From NCBI RefSeq assembly GCF_016811995.1, contig NZ_CP069159.1, forward strand, positions 4,030,001-4,094,000: 64,000 bases of DNA. Direction: 5' to 3'. The stretch's first letter is position 1, and every line of letters starts with the position of its first letter. The notes under the pieces were generated by a model. The model was not told where the DNA came from. It was given only the letters and a program-made list of their open reading frames with translations, and did not search any database. Below, piece after piece: positions 30,917 to 40,199 of the stretch. The position numbers and the translations under genes were made by a program. The DNA is from Citrobacter sp. R56 (GTDB taxonomy: Bacteria > Pseudomonadota > Gammaproteobacteria > Enterobacterales > Enterobacteriaceae).

Positions 30917-31852
30917 ATGGCTAACCCGCTATATCAAAAACACATCATTTCCATAAACGACCTTAGTCGCGATGACCTCAATCTGGTCCTGGCGACCGCG
31001 GCGAAATTAAAAACCAACCCGCAGCCGGAACTGCTGAAGCACAAAGTGATCGCCAGCTGCTTCTTTGAGGCGTCAACCCGTACCCGCTTATCATTCGAAA
31101 CCTCAATGCACCGTCTGGGCGCCAGCGTGGTCGGATTCTCCGACAGCAGCAACACCTCTCTGGGTAAAAAGGGCGAGACGCTGGCGGACACCATTTCCGT
31201 CATCAGTACCTATGTTGACGCTATCGTCATGCGCCACCCACAGGAAGGCGCGGCGCGTCTGGCCACCGAGTTTTCCGGCACCGTACCGGTCTTGAATGCG
31301 GGTGACGGCTCTAACCAGCATCCGACTCAAACGCTGCTGGATTTGTTCACCATTCAGGAGACACAAGGCCGCCTGGATAACCTGAACATCGCGATGGTCG
31401 GCGACCTGAAATATGGTCGTACCGTACACTCTCTGACGCAGGCGCTGGCAAAGTTCGAAGGCAATCGCTTCTACTTCATCGCCCCGGATGCGCTGGCCAT
31501 GCCGCAGTACATTCTCGATATGCTCGATGAGAAAGGCATTGCCTGGAGTCTGCACGGCAACTTCGAAGAGGTGATGGCTGAGGTGGATATTCTGTATATG
31601 ACCCGCGTGCAGAAAGAGCGCCTGGACCCCTCTGAATACGCCAACGTCAAAGCGCAGTTTGTCCTGCGCGCCAGCGACCTGAACGGCGCGCGTGAAAACA
31701 TGAAGGTTCTGCACCCGCTGCCGCGTATTGATGAGATCACCACCGACGTCGACAAAACACCGCACGCCTGGTACTTCCAGCAAGCTGGAAACGGTATTTT
31801 CGCTCGCCAGGCGTTACTGGCACTGGTTCTGAATCGCGATCTGGCACTGTAA
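30917..31852 (+). CDS. pyrB: Aspartate carbamoyltransferase catalytic subunit PyrB
   Basis: Condenses aspartate and carbamoyl phosphate, the committed step of pyrimidine synthesis; catalytic trimers assemble with PyrI dimers. The 311-residue protein starts [20 protein letters not shown]. It has the carbamoyl-phosphate motif [12 protein letters not shown], the [15 protein letters not shown] motif and the aspartate-loop HPLPRIDEI. The ATG at 30917 follows AGGAG; an in-frame ATG at 30893 lies inside the attenuator tail. Confidence 0.98.
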   Translation: MANPLYQKHIISINDLSRDDLNLVLATAAKLKTNPQPELLKHKVIASCFFEASTRTRLSFETSMHRLGASVVGFSDSSNTSLGKKGETLADTISVISTYVDAIVMRHPQEGAARLATEFSGTVPVLNAGDGSNQHPTQTLLDLFTIQETQGRLDNLNIAMVGDLKYGRTVHSLTQALAKFEGNRFYFIAPDALAMPQYILDMLDEKGIAWSLHGNFEEVMAEVDILYMTRVQKERLDPSEYANVKAQFVLRASDLNGARENMKVLHPLPRIDEITTDVDKTPHAWYFQQAGNGIFARQALLALVLNRDLAL

Positions 31853-31863
31853 GGGGAAAAGAG

Positions 31864-32325
31864 ATGACACACGATAACAAACTTCAGGTTGAAGCAATCA
31901 AACGCGGCACCGTGATTGACCACATTCCCGCTCAGGTCGGTTTTAAGCTACTGACCCTGTTCAAGCTGACCGAAACAGACCAGCGCATCACCATCGGTCT
32001 TAATCTGCCGTCGGGCGAAATGGGCCGCAAAGACCTTATCAAAATTGAGAACACGTTTCTGACCGATGAGCAGGTAAACCAGCTCTCTCTGTACGCACCG
32101 CAAGCCACCGTGAATCGCATTGATGATTACGACGTTGTGGGCAAATCCCGCCCCAGCCTGCCGGAGCGTATCGAAAGCGTGCTGGTCTGCCCGAACAGCA
32201 ACTGTATCAGCCATGCAGAACCGGTTTCTTCCAGTTTTTCAGTGAAAAAACGCGTAGACGACATTGCACTCAAATGCAAATACTGTGAAAAAGAGTTTTC
32301 TCATTATGTGGTGCTCGCCAACTAA
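31864..32325 (+). CDS. pyrI: Aspartate carbamoyltransferase regulatory subunit PyrI
   Basis: Binds ATP, CTP and UTP allosterically and links catalytic trimers. The 153-residue protein has the nucleotide domain (residues 1-100) and a four-cysteine zinc site, CPNSNC and CKYC, that contacts PyrB. It starts 11 bases after pyrB with GGGGAAAAGAG as ribosome site. Confidence 0.98.
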   Translation: MTHDNKLQVEAIKRGTVIDHIPAQVGFKLLTLFKLTETDQRITIGLNLPSGEMGRKDLIKIENTFLTDEQVNQLSLYAPQATVNRIDDYDVVGKSRPSLPERIESVLVCPNSNCISHAEPVSSSFSVKKRVDDIALKCKYCEKEFSHYVVLAN

Positions 32326-32331
32326 TTGGGG

Positions 32332-32360
32332 TTGGTTATGGATTCCCGGCTCCCTATAAT
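32332..32360 (+). promoter_or_regulatory. ridA promoter
   Basis: TTGGTT (32332-32337) and TATAAT (32355-32360) with a 17-base spacer, just after the pyrI stop. It allows ridA to be expressed apart from pyrBI. Confidence 0.7.
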
Positions 32361-32370
32361 GACCGGGACA

Positions 32371-32407
32371 TGAGGCTGCATCCCTCAAGTGGATTGATGC
32401 AGCCTCA
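32371..32407 (+). terminator. Hairpin between pyrI and ridA
   Basis: TGAGGCTGCATC (32371-32382) and GATGCAGCCTCA (32396-32407) form a 12-base-pair stem. It lies downstream of the likely ridA start site, so it would also sit in the ridA leader RNA. There is no T run. Confidence 0.5.
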
Positions 32408-32433
32408 ATTACCGCTGTAATTCAGGAGATATC

Positions 32434-32820
32434 ATGAGCAAAACTATCGCGACGGAAAATGCACCAGCAGCAATCGGCCCATATGTTCAGGGCGTAGACC
32501 TGGGCAGCATGATCATCACTTCCGGTCAGATCCCGGTTGATCCAAAAACCGGCAGCGTACCGGAAGACGTGTCCGCTCAGGCGCGTCAGTCGCTGGATAA
32601 CGTAAAAGCTATCGTCGAAGCCGCAGGCCTGAAAGTAGGCGACATCGTTAAAACCACCGTGTTCGTCAAAGATCTGAACGACTTTGCCACCGTGAACGCC
32701 ACTTACGAAGCTTTCTTCACTGAGCACAATGCCACCTTCCCTGCGCGTTCTTGCGTCGAAGTGGCACGTCTGCCGAAAGACGTGAAAATTGAAATCGAAG
32801 CGATTGCCGTTCGTCGCTAA
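32434..32820 (+). CDS. ridA: 2-iminobutanoate/2-iminopropanoate deaminase RidA (YjgF)
   Basis: Hydrolyses reactive enamine/imine intermediates released by threonine dehydratase and other PLP enzymes, protecting them from damage. The 128-residue trimer-forming protein has the family signature PARSCVEVARLPKDVKIEIEA, including the conserved Arg that binds the substrate carboxylate. CAGGAG lies upstream of the ATG. Confidence 0.97.
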   Translation: MSKTIATENAPAAIGPYVQGVDLGSMIITSGQIPVDPKTGSVPEDVSAQARQSLDNVKAIVEAAGLKVGDIVKTTVFVKDLNDFATVNATYEAFFTEHNATFPARSCVEVARLPKDVKIEIEAIAVRR

Positions 32821-32827
32821 GCGATAA

Positions 32828-32883
32828 AATCCGGGCGCTAATGCCCGGATTACGATTGCCGGATGGCGCTAACAGTCCGGCAA
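32828..32883. terminator. Paired hairpins between converging ridA and mgtA
   Basis: AATCCGGGC/GCCCGGATT (32828-32851) and TTGCCGGA/TCCGGCAA (32856-32883) stand in tandem between the two convergent stops. The second resembles a REP unit. Confidence 0.65.
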
Positions 32884-32889
32884 AACAGA

Positions 32890-35598
32890 TCACTGCCAAC
32901 CGTAACGCCGACTATAAAACCCCTTCACCCACTGCGTCAGCGTCATATACCCCACCAGAATAGCCACCAGCCATGGGAAATAGCTCAGCGGTAACGCCTG
33001 CAATTGCAGATAACTTGCCAGCGGTGAGAACGGCAACGCAATTCCCACGACCATCACCAGCAATGTCATCAGCATTAATGGCCATGCGGCGCGGCTCTGA
33101 ATAAACGGCACGCGGCGAGTACGGATCATATGCACAATCAATGTTTGCGACAGCAACCCCACCACAAACCAGCCTGACTGGAACAAGGTTTGCGCTTCCG
33201 GCACATTGGCGTGAAATACCCACCACATTAAACAAAACGTCAGAATGTCAAAGATCGAACTGATCGGCCCAAAGAACAGCATAAAGCGCCCAAGATCGGC
33301 GGGATTCCAGCGCTGTGGCTTTTGGATCTGCTCCTCATCAACGTTATCAAACGGGATCGCCACCTGGGATACATCGTACAGCAGGTTTTGAATCAGTAAG
33401 TGTAGCGGCAACATGGGCAGGAACGGCAGGAAGGCGCTCGCCACCAGCACGCTGAAGACATTACCGAAGTTAGAGCTGGCGGTCATCTTGATGTACTTCA
33501 GCATATTAGAGAAGGTACGCCGCCCCTCTATTACCCCTTCTTCCAGTACCATCAGGCTTTTTTCCAGCAGAATGATATCAGCGGCTTCACGGGCAATGTC
33601 CACCGCACCATCAACGGAAATACCAATGTCGGCAGCACGCAATGCGGGCGCGTCATTGATACCGTCGCCCATAAACCCGACCACATGCCCTTCGCGTTTC
33701 AGCAACGTGACGATGCGCTCTTTGTGCATCGGCGTCAGGCGCGCAAACAGCGTGGTGCGCAGCGCCAGATTCGCCAGTTCATCATCGCTGAGTCGTTCGA
33801 TATCGCTACCAACAACCACCTCTCCCACATCCAGCCCGACGTCGTGGCAGACTTTTGCCGCCACCAGCTCACTGTCTCCGGTGAGGATTTTTACGCCTAT
33901 CCCGCTGGCTTTCAACGCGTTCAGCGCCGGTGCAGTGCTCTCTTTCGGGGGATCAAGAAACGCGATATAGCCCTCAAGGATCAGATCAGACTCATCAATA
34001 CGCTGATAGTCCCCTTCCCGCGCGGGCAGGTATTTCGTCGCCACCGCCACCACGCGCAGTCCCTGTCGATTCAGGGTGTCAGTCACACGCTTAACCCGCC
34101 GCAGCATATTGTCATCCAGCGGCACAATGTCGCCGTTGTGCCGCACCTGGGTGCAGACACTGAGGATCTCCTGCAACGCCCCTTTGCACACCAGTTGATG
34201 CACACTGGCGTCTTCTGCCACCACTACCGACATCCGGCGGCGTTCAAAATCAAACGGGATCTCGTCAATTTTCTGCCAGCGACCGGAAAGCTGGCGCGCA
34301 GACGCTTCATCGACCCCTTCCAGCACGGCGGTATCGAGTAAATTCTTTAGCCCGGTCTGGTAATGGCTATTCAGCCAGGCGGAATGCAACACGCGTTCGC
34401 TGGGTTTTCCTGAGATATCGGTGTGATTCTCCAGCACAATTTTATCCTGCGTCAGCGTGCCGGTTTTATCGGTGCAGAGAATGTCCATCGCACCAAAGTT
34501 CTGGATGGCGTCGAGATGTTTGACAATCACCTTCTGCTTTGAAAGTTTCACCGCCCCACGCGCCAGCGTGGAGGTGACAATCATCGGCAGCATCTCCGGC
34601 GTTAAGCCAACGGCCACCGACAGCGCAAAGAGCGCCGCCTCCCACCAGTCGCCTTTGGTATAACCGTTAATGATCAGCACCACAGGCGCCATCACCAACA
34701 TGAAGCGAATCAGCAGCATACTGACGCGGCTAATGCCCTTTTGAAAAGCGTTCTGCTCGCTTTCCTGTTCGGTGACGCTTCCCGCCAGTTGACCAAACCA
34801 GGTATTGGCACCCGTCGCCATGACCATCGCCTGCGCCGTGCCGCTCACCACATTGGTGCCCATAAAACACAGCGTGTCGCACTCAAGCGGATTGCTTTGC
34901 TGCGGGTCACGCGTCATCGCCACTTTCTCGACAGGCAGCGACTCGCCCGTCAGAGAGGCCTGTGCAACAAACAGATCACGTGCCTGAAAGACGCGCAGGT
35001 CGGCCGGGATCATATCGCCCGCCGCCAGTTTGATGATATCGCCCGGCACCAGTTGGTCGATGGGCAACTCAATCCAGCCGTTCTCTCCGGTGTCGTTTAT
35101 CACGCGCAGCACCGTCGCCGTATTACTGACCATCGCCTTCAGCGCATCCGCCGCTTTCGTCGAGCGCGCTTCCTGCACAAAATTCAACAGCGTGGAAATG
35201 ACGACCATCAGGGCAATTACGCCAGCAGCGAACAGATCTTCGGTGGCATAGGAGATCCCGCCCAGAATGGTGAGCAAAATATTGAACGGGTTGCGATAGC
35301 AGATCCATAAATGCCGCCACCACGGCGCGGGCTGCTGAGCCGGAAGCTGGTTCTCGCCATATTTTTCACGGGCGCGCTCAACCTCAGCATGGTTCAGCCC
35401 TTCCGGGTGCGCGTCAAACGTCTGCCAGAGCGCCTCTTCTTCCATCACGGCGACCTTCAGACAGCGATCGCTTAATGAAGGAGGAACGGGCGCACTGGCT
35501 ACGGTCTGCGCGTTGGGCAACGGATCACGCTGCACCAGACGATAAGGTAAATGGCGGCTCAGCCGGACAAAAAGTAAACGGGTGATATTTTTAAACAT
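32890..35598 (-). CDS. mgtA: Mg2+-importing P-type ATPase MgtA
   Basis: P3B-type inner-membrane ATPase that brings Mg2+ into the cell under magnesium limitation. The 902-residue protein has the actuator motif SLTGESLP, phosphorylation motif DKTGTLT and the hinge GDGINDAPALR, with about ten membrane helices. The ATG at 35598 follows GAGGG; an in-frame upstream Met lacks one. Control is visible upstream: a PhoP box, the MgtL leader and the long leader RNA. Confidence 0.98.
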   Translation of the reverse strand: MFKNITRLLFVRLSRHLPYRLVQRDPLPNAQTVASAPVPPSLSDRCLKVAVMEEEALWQTFDAHPEGLNHAEVERAREKYGENQLPAQQPAPWWRHLWICYRNPFNILLTILGGISYATEDLFAAGVIALMVVISTLLNFVQEARSTKAADALKAMVSNTATVLRVINDTGENGWIELPIDQLVPGDIIKLAAGDMIPADLRVFQARDLFVAQASLTGESLPVEKVAMTRDPQQSNPLECDTLCFMGTNVVSGTAQAMVMATGANTWFGQLAGSVTEQESEQNAFQKGISRVSMLLIRFMLVMAPVVLIINGYTKGDWWEAALFALSVAVGLTPEMLPMIVTSTLARGAVKLSKQKVIVKHLDAIQNFGAMDILCTDKTGTLTQDKIVLENHTDISGKPSERVLHSAWLNSHYQTGLKNLLDTAVLEGVDEASARQLSGRWQKIDEIPFDFERRRMSVVVAEDASVHQLVCKGALQEILSVCTQVRHNGDIVPLDDNMLRRVKRVTDTLNRQGLRVVAVATKYLPAREGDYQRIDESDLILEGYIAFLDPPKESTAPALNALKASGIGVKILTGDSELVAAKVCHDVGLDVGEVVVGSDIERLSDDELANLALRTTLFARLTPMHKERIVTLLKREGHVVGFMGDGINDAPALRAADIGISVDGAVDIAREAADIILLEKSLMVLEEGVIEGRRTFSNMLKYIKMTASSNFGNVFSVLVASAFLPFLPMLPLHLLIQNLLYDVSQVAIPFDNVDEEQIQKPQRWNPADLGRFMLFFGPISSIFDILTFCLMWWVFHANVPEAQTLFQSGWFVVGLLSQTLIVHMIRTRRVPFIQSRAAWPLMLMTLLVMVVGIALPFSPLASYLQLQALPLSYFPWLVAILVGYMTLTQWVKGFYSRRYGWQ

Positions 35599-35855
35599 GG
35601 GCAGTCCCTCCGCGCCCAATAACACAGGCGCAGAAAATCCGTCAGGCGCGGCAATGCCTTACCTGAGGGTAATGTAATGTGCTAACAGGGACGTCAGAAC
35701 GTCACTGTCTTACGTCGCCGGTAAGACAGTGAAAAGCAGGCTTACCGGAAAGGAATATTTCGCCTTCGCGAGAGAGGGGTGGGATCGGGATCCATACAGC
35801 CTCCGGTAAGTGAATGATGCGCAATGCGCAGAAAACCATAAGGTTTGTGTCTATT
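35599..35855 (-). promoter_or_regulatory. mgtA leader RNA (Mg2+ sensing)
   Basis: A long 5' leader of about 250 bases precedes mgtA and contains mgtL. In Salmonella and E. coli this leader controls elongation into mgtA in response to Mg2+ and to translation of mgtL. The arms GTCACTGTCTTAC and GTAAGACAGTG (near 35700-35731) form a strong stem in this leader. The exact ends are inferred. Confidence 0.75.
35742..35795 (-). CDS. mgtL: mgtA leader peptide MgtL (17 residues)
   Basis: The peptide reads MDPDPTPLSRRRNIPFR, with GGAGG six bases before the ATG. It has the family's Asp-Pro-Asp-Pro-Thr-Pro start; these acidic/proline codons make the ribosome stall or fall off at low Mg2+, which lets transcription continue into mgtA. 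Proline and arginine shortage act on the same codons. Confidence 0.93.
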   Translation of the reverse strand: MDPDPTPLSRRRNIPFR

Positions 35856-35863
35856 ATGGCGGT

Positions 35864-35898
35864 ATGATAACTGAAGGTGACTAAACCAGACGTAAACC
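35864..35898 (-). promoter_or_regulatory. PhoP box and -10 of mgtA
   Basis: On the minus strand GGTTTA-N5-GGTTTA (35882-35898) matches the PhoP direct repeat exactly, followed 12 bases later by TATCAT (35864-35869) as -10. This is the PhoP-activated layout. It lies only 75 bases before the divergent treR start. Confidence 0.9.
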
Positions 35899-35972
35899 AG
35901 ACTTTGCCCATTGCCGCTCACTTGAGTAAAGTGATTCCTTTTCAAAGACCAGACGTACCACGGGAAAACAGG

Positions 35973-36920
35973 ATGCAAAATCGGCTGACCATTAAAGACA
36001 TCGCCCGCTTAAGCGGCGTCGGGAAATCGACCGTTTCCCGCGTGCTCAACAACGAAAGCGGCGTCAGCGAACGGACCCGCGAACGTGTCGAAGCGGTGAT
36101 GAATCAGCACGGATTTTCCCCTTCTCGTTCTGCGCGCGCCATGCGTGGACAGAGCGACAAAGTGGTCGCCATTATCGTCACGCGTCTGGACTCGTTGTCT
36201 GAAAACCTCGCGGTACAAACCATGCTCCCCGCCTTTTATGAACAAGGCTACGACCCCATTATGATGGAGAGCCAGTTTTCACCGGCGTTGGTAGAAGAAC
36301 ATCTGGGCATGCTCCGGCGGCGGAACATTGATGGCGTCGTGCTGTTTGGTTTTACCGGTATTAATGAAGAGACGCTCCACCCCTGGCAGCCTTCGCTGGT
36401 ACTGTTGGCTCGTGATGCCAAAGGGTTTGCCTCCGTCTGTTATGACGATGACGGAGCCATCAAAACCCTGATGCAGCGCCTGTACGATCAGGGTCACCGG
36501 CATATCAGTTTTCTGGGGGTCCCACATAGCGACATCACCACCGGTAAACGTCGCCATGACGCCTATCTGGCCTTCTGTAAAAAACATCAACTGCATCCCG
36601 TTGCAGCGCTACCAGGTCTTGCCATGAAGCAAGGCTACGATCACGCGGTGGATGTCATTACCCCGGACACCACTGCGCTGGTGTGCGCGACGGATACGCT
36701 GGCGTTGGGCGCCAGTAAATATTTGCAGGAACAACGCATTGAGGCGCTGCAACTGGCCAGCGTCGGCAATACGCCGCTGATGAAATTTCTCCACCCGGAG
36801 ATCGTCACCGTCGATCCAGGCTATGCCGAAGCGGGACGACAAGCGGCATTGCAGCTGATCGAGCAGATCAACGGACGCAGCGATCCCCGTCAGATCGTGA
36901 TCCCTTCCGCCCTCTCCTGA
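35973..36920 (+). CDS. treR: Trehalose operon repressor TreR
   Basis: LacI-family repressor of treBC; trehalose-6-phosphate induces and trehalose antagonises. The 315-residue protein has the N-terminal helix-turn-helix and hinge (MQNRLTIKDIARLSGVGKSTVSRVLNNES, split here as LTIKDIARLSG and GKSTVSRVLN) and a periplasmic-binding-like effector domain. The ATG at 35973 is chosen because the LacI family starts a few residues before this helix; the open frame upstream covers the mgtA promoter. Confidence 0.95.
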   Translation: MQNRLTIKDIARLSGVGKSTVSRVLNNESGVSERTRERVEAVMNQHGFSPSRSARAMRGQSDKVVAIIVTRLDSLSENLAVQTMLPAFYEQGYDPIMMESQFSPALVEEHLGMLRRRNIDGVVLFGFTGINEETLHPWQPSLVLLARDAKGFASVCYDDDGAIKTLMQRLYDQGHRHISFLGVPHSDITTGKRRHDAYLAFCKKHQLHPVAALPGLAMKQGYDHAVDVITPDTTALVCATDTLALGASKYLQEQRIEALQLASVGNTPLMKFLHPEIVTVDPGYAEAGRQAALQLIEQINGRSDPRQIVIPSALS

Positions 36921-36971
36921 AGACAACACGAGCACTTTTTGCACGGTAATTTGTGATCTTCGCTGCGTTTC

Positions 36972-37011
36972 GGGAACGTTCCCATTTTAGAAAATATAAC
37001 GAAGATATACT
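36972..37011 (+). promoter_or_regulatory. TreR operator and treB promoter
   Basis: GGGAACGTTCCC (36972-36983) is a perfect LacI-type palindrome. TATACT (37006-37011) is the likely -10, with a poor -35 that fits an activator-dependent promoter. TGTGA at about 36952-36956 could be half of a CRP site, weakly supported. Confidence 0.75.
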
Positions 37012-37059
37012 CTTGCGGCAGGTTACGACACAACATCACTTCATCTGCCACGGGGCTAA

Positions 37060-38481
37060 ATGATGAGTAAAGTTAAACAAGCTGATATCGACCAGCTGAT
37101 AGCGCTGGTGGGCGGGCGCGATAACATCGCCACGGTAAGCCACTGCATTACCCGCCTGCGCTTTGTCCTCAATCAGCCAGCAAATGCTAAACCAAAAGAA
37201 ATTGAACAATTACCGATGGTTAAGGGCTGCTTCACCAACGCAGGTCAGTTCCAGGTGGTGATTGGCACCGATGTCGGCGACTACTACAAAGTCCTGCTGG
37301 CGACCACCGGGCAGGCCAGCGCCGACAAAGAGCAGGCGAAAAAAGCCGCGCGCCAGAACATGAAATGGCACGAGCAGCTGATCTCCCACTTCGCCGAGAT
37401 CTTCTTCCCTCTGCTGCCTGCATTAATCAGCGGTGGTTTGATCCTCGGTTTTCGTAACGTGATTGGCGATCTGCCGATGAGCAACGGTCAGACGCTGGCG
37501 CAGATGCATCCGTCGCTGAAAACCCTTTACGACTTCTTGTGGCTTATTGGCGAAGCGATCTTCTTCTATCTGCCGGTGGGGATCTGCTGGTCTGCGGTGA
37601 AGAAAATGGGCGGAACGCCAATCCTCGGGATCGTCCTCGGTGTGACGCTGGTTTCTCCCCAACTGATGAATGCCTATCTGCTGGGACAACAGGTTCCGGA
37701 GGTATGGGACTTTGGCATGTTCAGCATTGCGAAAGTGGGTTATCAGGCGCAGGTGATCCCGGCGTTACTGGCAGGTCTGGCGCTCGGATTGATTGAAACA
37801 CGCCTGAAGCGCATCGTACCGGACTACCTTTATCTGGTGGTGGTGCCTGTGTGTTCGCTGATTCTGGCAGTCTTCCTCGCGCACGCCTTGATCGGTCCGT
37901 TTGGCCGCATGATTGGCGACGGCGTTGCGTTCGCAGTGCGCCACCTGATGACCGGCAGTTTTGCACCGATTGGCGCGGCGCTGTTCGGCTTCCTTTATGC
38001 TCCGCTGGTGATAACGGGCGTCCATCAAACCACGCTGGCTATCGACATGCAGATGATCCAGAGCATGGGCGGTACGCCCGTCTGGCCGCTGATTGCGCTG
38101 TCGAATATCGCTCAGGCATCCGCCGTAGTCGGCATCATTATTTCCAGCCGTAAACACAACGAACGTGAGATCTCCGTTCCTGCCGCGATCTCTGCCTATC
38201 TTGGGGTAACCGAACCGGCAATGTACGGCATTAACCTGAAATACCGTTTCCCGATGCTGTGCGCAATGATCGGTTCCGGTCTCGCCGGATTGCTGTGTGG
38301 CCTGAATGGCGTCATGGCGAACGGTATCGGCGTCGGCGGCTTGCCGGGAATCCTCTCCATTCAACCGAGCTACTGGCAGGTGTTTGGCATGGCGATGGTG
38401 GTCGCGATCGTCATTCCGATGGTGCTGACCTCTGTCGTCTATCAGCGCAAGTACCGTCAGGGCACGTTGCAAGTCGTCTAA
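37060..38481 (+). CDS. treB: PTS trehalose-specific EIIBC component TreB
   Basis: Imports trehalose and phosphorylates it to trehalose-6-phosphate. The 473-residue protein has an N-terminal EIIB domain with the phosphorylated cysteine in TVSHCITRLRF (C29) and the EIIC membrane domain from about residue 100, including ISGGLILGFRNVIG and the GVTEPAMYGINL motif. It has no EIIA of its own, so it uses the glucose EIIA. ATGATG at 37060 allows a start one codon later. Confidence 0.97.
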   Translation: MMSKVKQADIDQLIALVGGRDNIATVSHCITRLRFVLNQPANAKPKEIEQLPMVKGCFTNAGQFQVVIGTDVGDYYKVLLATTGQASADKEQAKKAARQNMKWHEQLISHFAEIFFPLLPALISGGLILGFRNVIGDLPMSNGQTLAQMHPSLKTLYDFLWLIGEAIFFYLPVGICWSAVKKMGGTPILGIVLGVTLVSPQLMNAYLLGQQVPEVWDFGMFSIAKVGYQAQVIPALLAGLALGLIETRLKRIVPDYLYLVVVPVCSLILAVFLAHALIGPFGRMIGDGVAFAVRHLMTGSFAPIGAALFGFLYAPLVITGVHQTTLAIDMQMIQSMGGTPVWPLIALSNIAQASAVVGIIISSRKHNEREISVPAAISAYLGVTEPAMYGINLKYRFPMLCAMIGSGLAGLLCGLNGVMANGIGVGGLPGILSIQPSYWQVFGMAMVVAIVIPMVLTSVVYQRKYRQGTLQVV

Positions 38482-38489
38482 TTTTTTGT

Positions 38490-38507
38490 GGGGCGCCGTT
38501 GCGCCCC
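38490..38507 (+). repeat. Hairpin between treB and treC
   Basis: GGGGCGC (38490-38496) pairs with GCGCCCC (38501-38507) around CGTT in the 51-base gap. It may protect treB mRNA or lower read-through into treC. The T run lies before, not after, the stem. Confidence 0.55.
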
Positions 38508-38532
38508 AGTGCATTTGTTCCAGGAAAAAATA

Positions 38533-40188
38533 ATGAACACCCTTCCCCACTGGTGGCAAAACGGCGTTATTTACCAGATCTATCCCAGGAGTTTTCAGGA
38601 CACCACTGGAAGCGGCACGGGCGATTTACGTGGCGTCACGCAGCGCCTCGACTATCTGCAAAAACTGGGCGTAGACGCCATCTGGCTGACGCCGTTTTAC
38701 GTATCTCCGCAGATTGATAACGGCTACGACGTGGCCGACTATATGGCGATTGATCCCGCCTACGGCACGCTGGATGACTTTGATGAGCTGGTCGCGCAGG
38801 CAAAAATACGCGGCATCCGCATTATTCTGGATATGGTGTTTAACCATACGTCGACGCAGCACGCCTGGTTTCGCGAAGCGCTCAATAAAGAGAGTCCGTA
38901 TCGCCAGTTCTACATCTGGCGCGATGGAACGCCGGATGAGCGGCCCAATAACTGGCGCTCAAAGTTTGGCGGTTACGCCTGGGACTGGCACGCCGACAGT
39001 GAGCAATACTATCTGCACCTCTTTGCGCCAGAGCAGGCTGACCTAAACTGGGAAAATCCTGCGGTTCGCGCCGAATTGAAAAAAGTCTGCGAATTCTGGG
39101 CAGATCGCGGCGTCGATGGCCTGCGCCTGGACGTGGTGAACCTGATTTCAAAAAATCAGGATTTCCCGCACGATCCCGACGGCGATGGCCGCCGTTTTTA
39201 TACCGATGGCCCGCGTGCGCATGAATTCTTGCACGAGATGAATCGCGATGTGTTTACCCCGCGTGGATTAATGACCGTTGGCGAAATGTCTTCCACCACC
39301 CTGGAACACTGCCAACGCTATGCCGCGCTGGAGGGCAGCGAACTGTCGATGACCTTTAATTTTCACCATTTGAAGGTCGATTACCCCGGCGGCGAAAAAT
39401 GGACGCTGGCGAAACCCGATTATGTGGCATTAAAAGCGCTGTTCCGCCACTGGCAGCAGGGGATGCACAACATCGCCTGGAATGCGCTGTTCTGGTGTAA
39501 TCACGACCAGCCGCGCATCGTCTCGCGATTTGGCGATGAAAACGAATACCGGGTTCCGGCCGCGAAAATGCTGGCCATGGTGCTACACGGCATGCAGGGC
39601 ACGCCCTACATTTACCAGGGCGAAGAGATTGGGATGACCAATCCGCATTTCACCCGCATCACCGACTACCGTGACGTAGAAAGCCACAACATGTTTGCCG
39701 AGCGACTCGCCCAGCATCAGGATGCTGATGAACTGCTGGCCATACTCGCCAGTAAATCGCGCGACAATAGCCGCACGCCAATGCAGTGGGATAGCAGTGA
39801 AAATGCCGGTTTCACGCACGGCACGCCGTGGATAAACCTGTGCGACAACGCTGCGAAGATTAACGTCGCGGCGGCGCTGGCGGATAAAGACTCCGTCTTT
39901 TACACCTACCAACAGCTGATCGCGCTGCGCAAAAAAGAGCCGATTCTGACCTGGGGCGATTACCAGGATCTGTTACCGAACAGCCCACATTTGTGGTGTT
40001 ATCGTCGTGAATGGCAGGGACAACAACTGCTGGTTATTGCCAATCTGAGCCATGAATGTCAGGACTGGCAACCAGCGGAGCTCAGCGGAAACTGGCAGGT
40101 TTTGCTGCATAACTACGATGAAGTCGCCCACCTTCCAGGCCCCATGACGCTACGACCGTTTGAAGCGGTCTGGTGGTTGTTGCAATAA
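38533..40188 (+). CDS. treC: Trehalose-6-phosphate hydrolase TreC
   Basis: GH13 enzyme splitting trehalose-6-phosphate into glucose and glucose-6-phosphate in the cytosol. The 551-residue protein has the GH13 regions DMVFNHTS, GLRLDVVNLIS (nucleophile Asp), TVGEMSS (acid Glu) and WCNHDQPR. The ATG at 38533 follows AGGAAAAAATA and gives the usual MNTLPHWWQNGVIYQIYPRSF start. It is the last gene of the treBC operon; in E. coli nrdD comes next, but here an accessory insert follows. Confidence 0.97.
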   Translation: MNTLPHWWQNGVIYQIYPRSFQDTTGSGTGDLRGVTQRLDYLQKLGVDAIWLTPFYVSPQIDNGYDVADYMAIDPAYGTLDDFDELVAQAKIRGIRIILDMVFNHTSTQHAWFREALNKESPYRQFYIWRDGTPDERPNNWRSKFGGYAWDWHADSEQYYLHLFAPEQADLNWENPAVRAELKKVCEFWADRGVDGLRLDVVNLISKNQDFPHDPDGDGRRFYTDGPRAHEFLHEMNRDVFTPRGLMTVGEMSSTTLEHCQRYAALEGSELSMTFNFHHLKVDYPGGEKWTLAKPDYVALKALFRHWQQGMHNIAWNALFWCNHDQPRIVSRFGDENEYRVPAAKMLAMVLHGMQGTPYIYQGEEIGMTNPHFTRITDYRDVESHNMFAERLAQHQDADELLAILASKSRDNSRTPMQWDSSENAGFTHGTPWINLCDNAAKINVAAALADKDSVFYTYQQLIALRKKEPILTWGDYQDLLPNSPHLWCYRREWQGQQLLVIANLSHECQDWQPAELSGNWQVLLHNYDEVAHLPGPMTLRPFEAVWWLLQ

Positions 40189-40199
40189 AAATAGGGGAT

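Noticed and set aside
35742-35978. Longer 78-codon frame containing mgtL
   Set aside because: Only the last 17 codons follow a ribosome site and match MgtL; the upstream part covers the PhoP promoter.
37765-38559. 264-codon open frame antisense to treB
   Set aside because: His/Arg/Gln-rich shadow of a membrane protein gene, spanning the treB-treC gap; no ribosome site.
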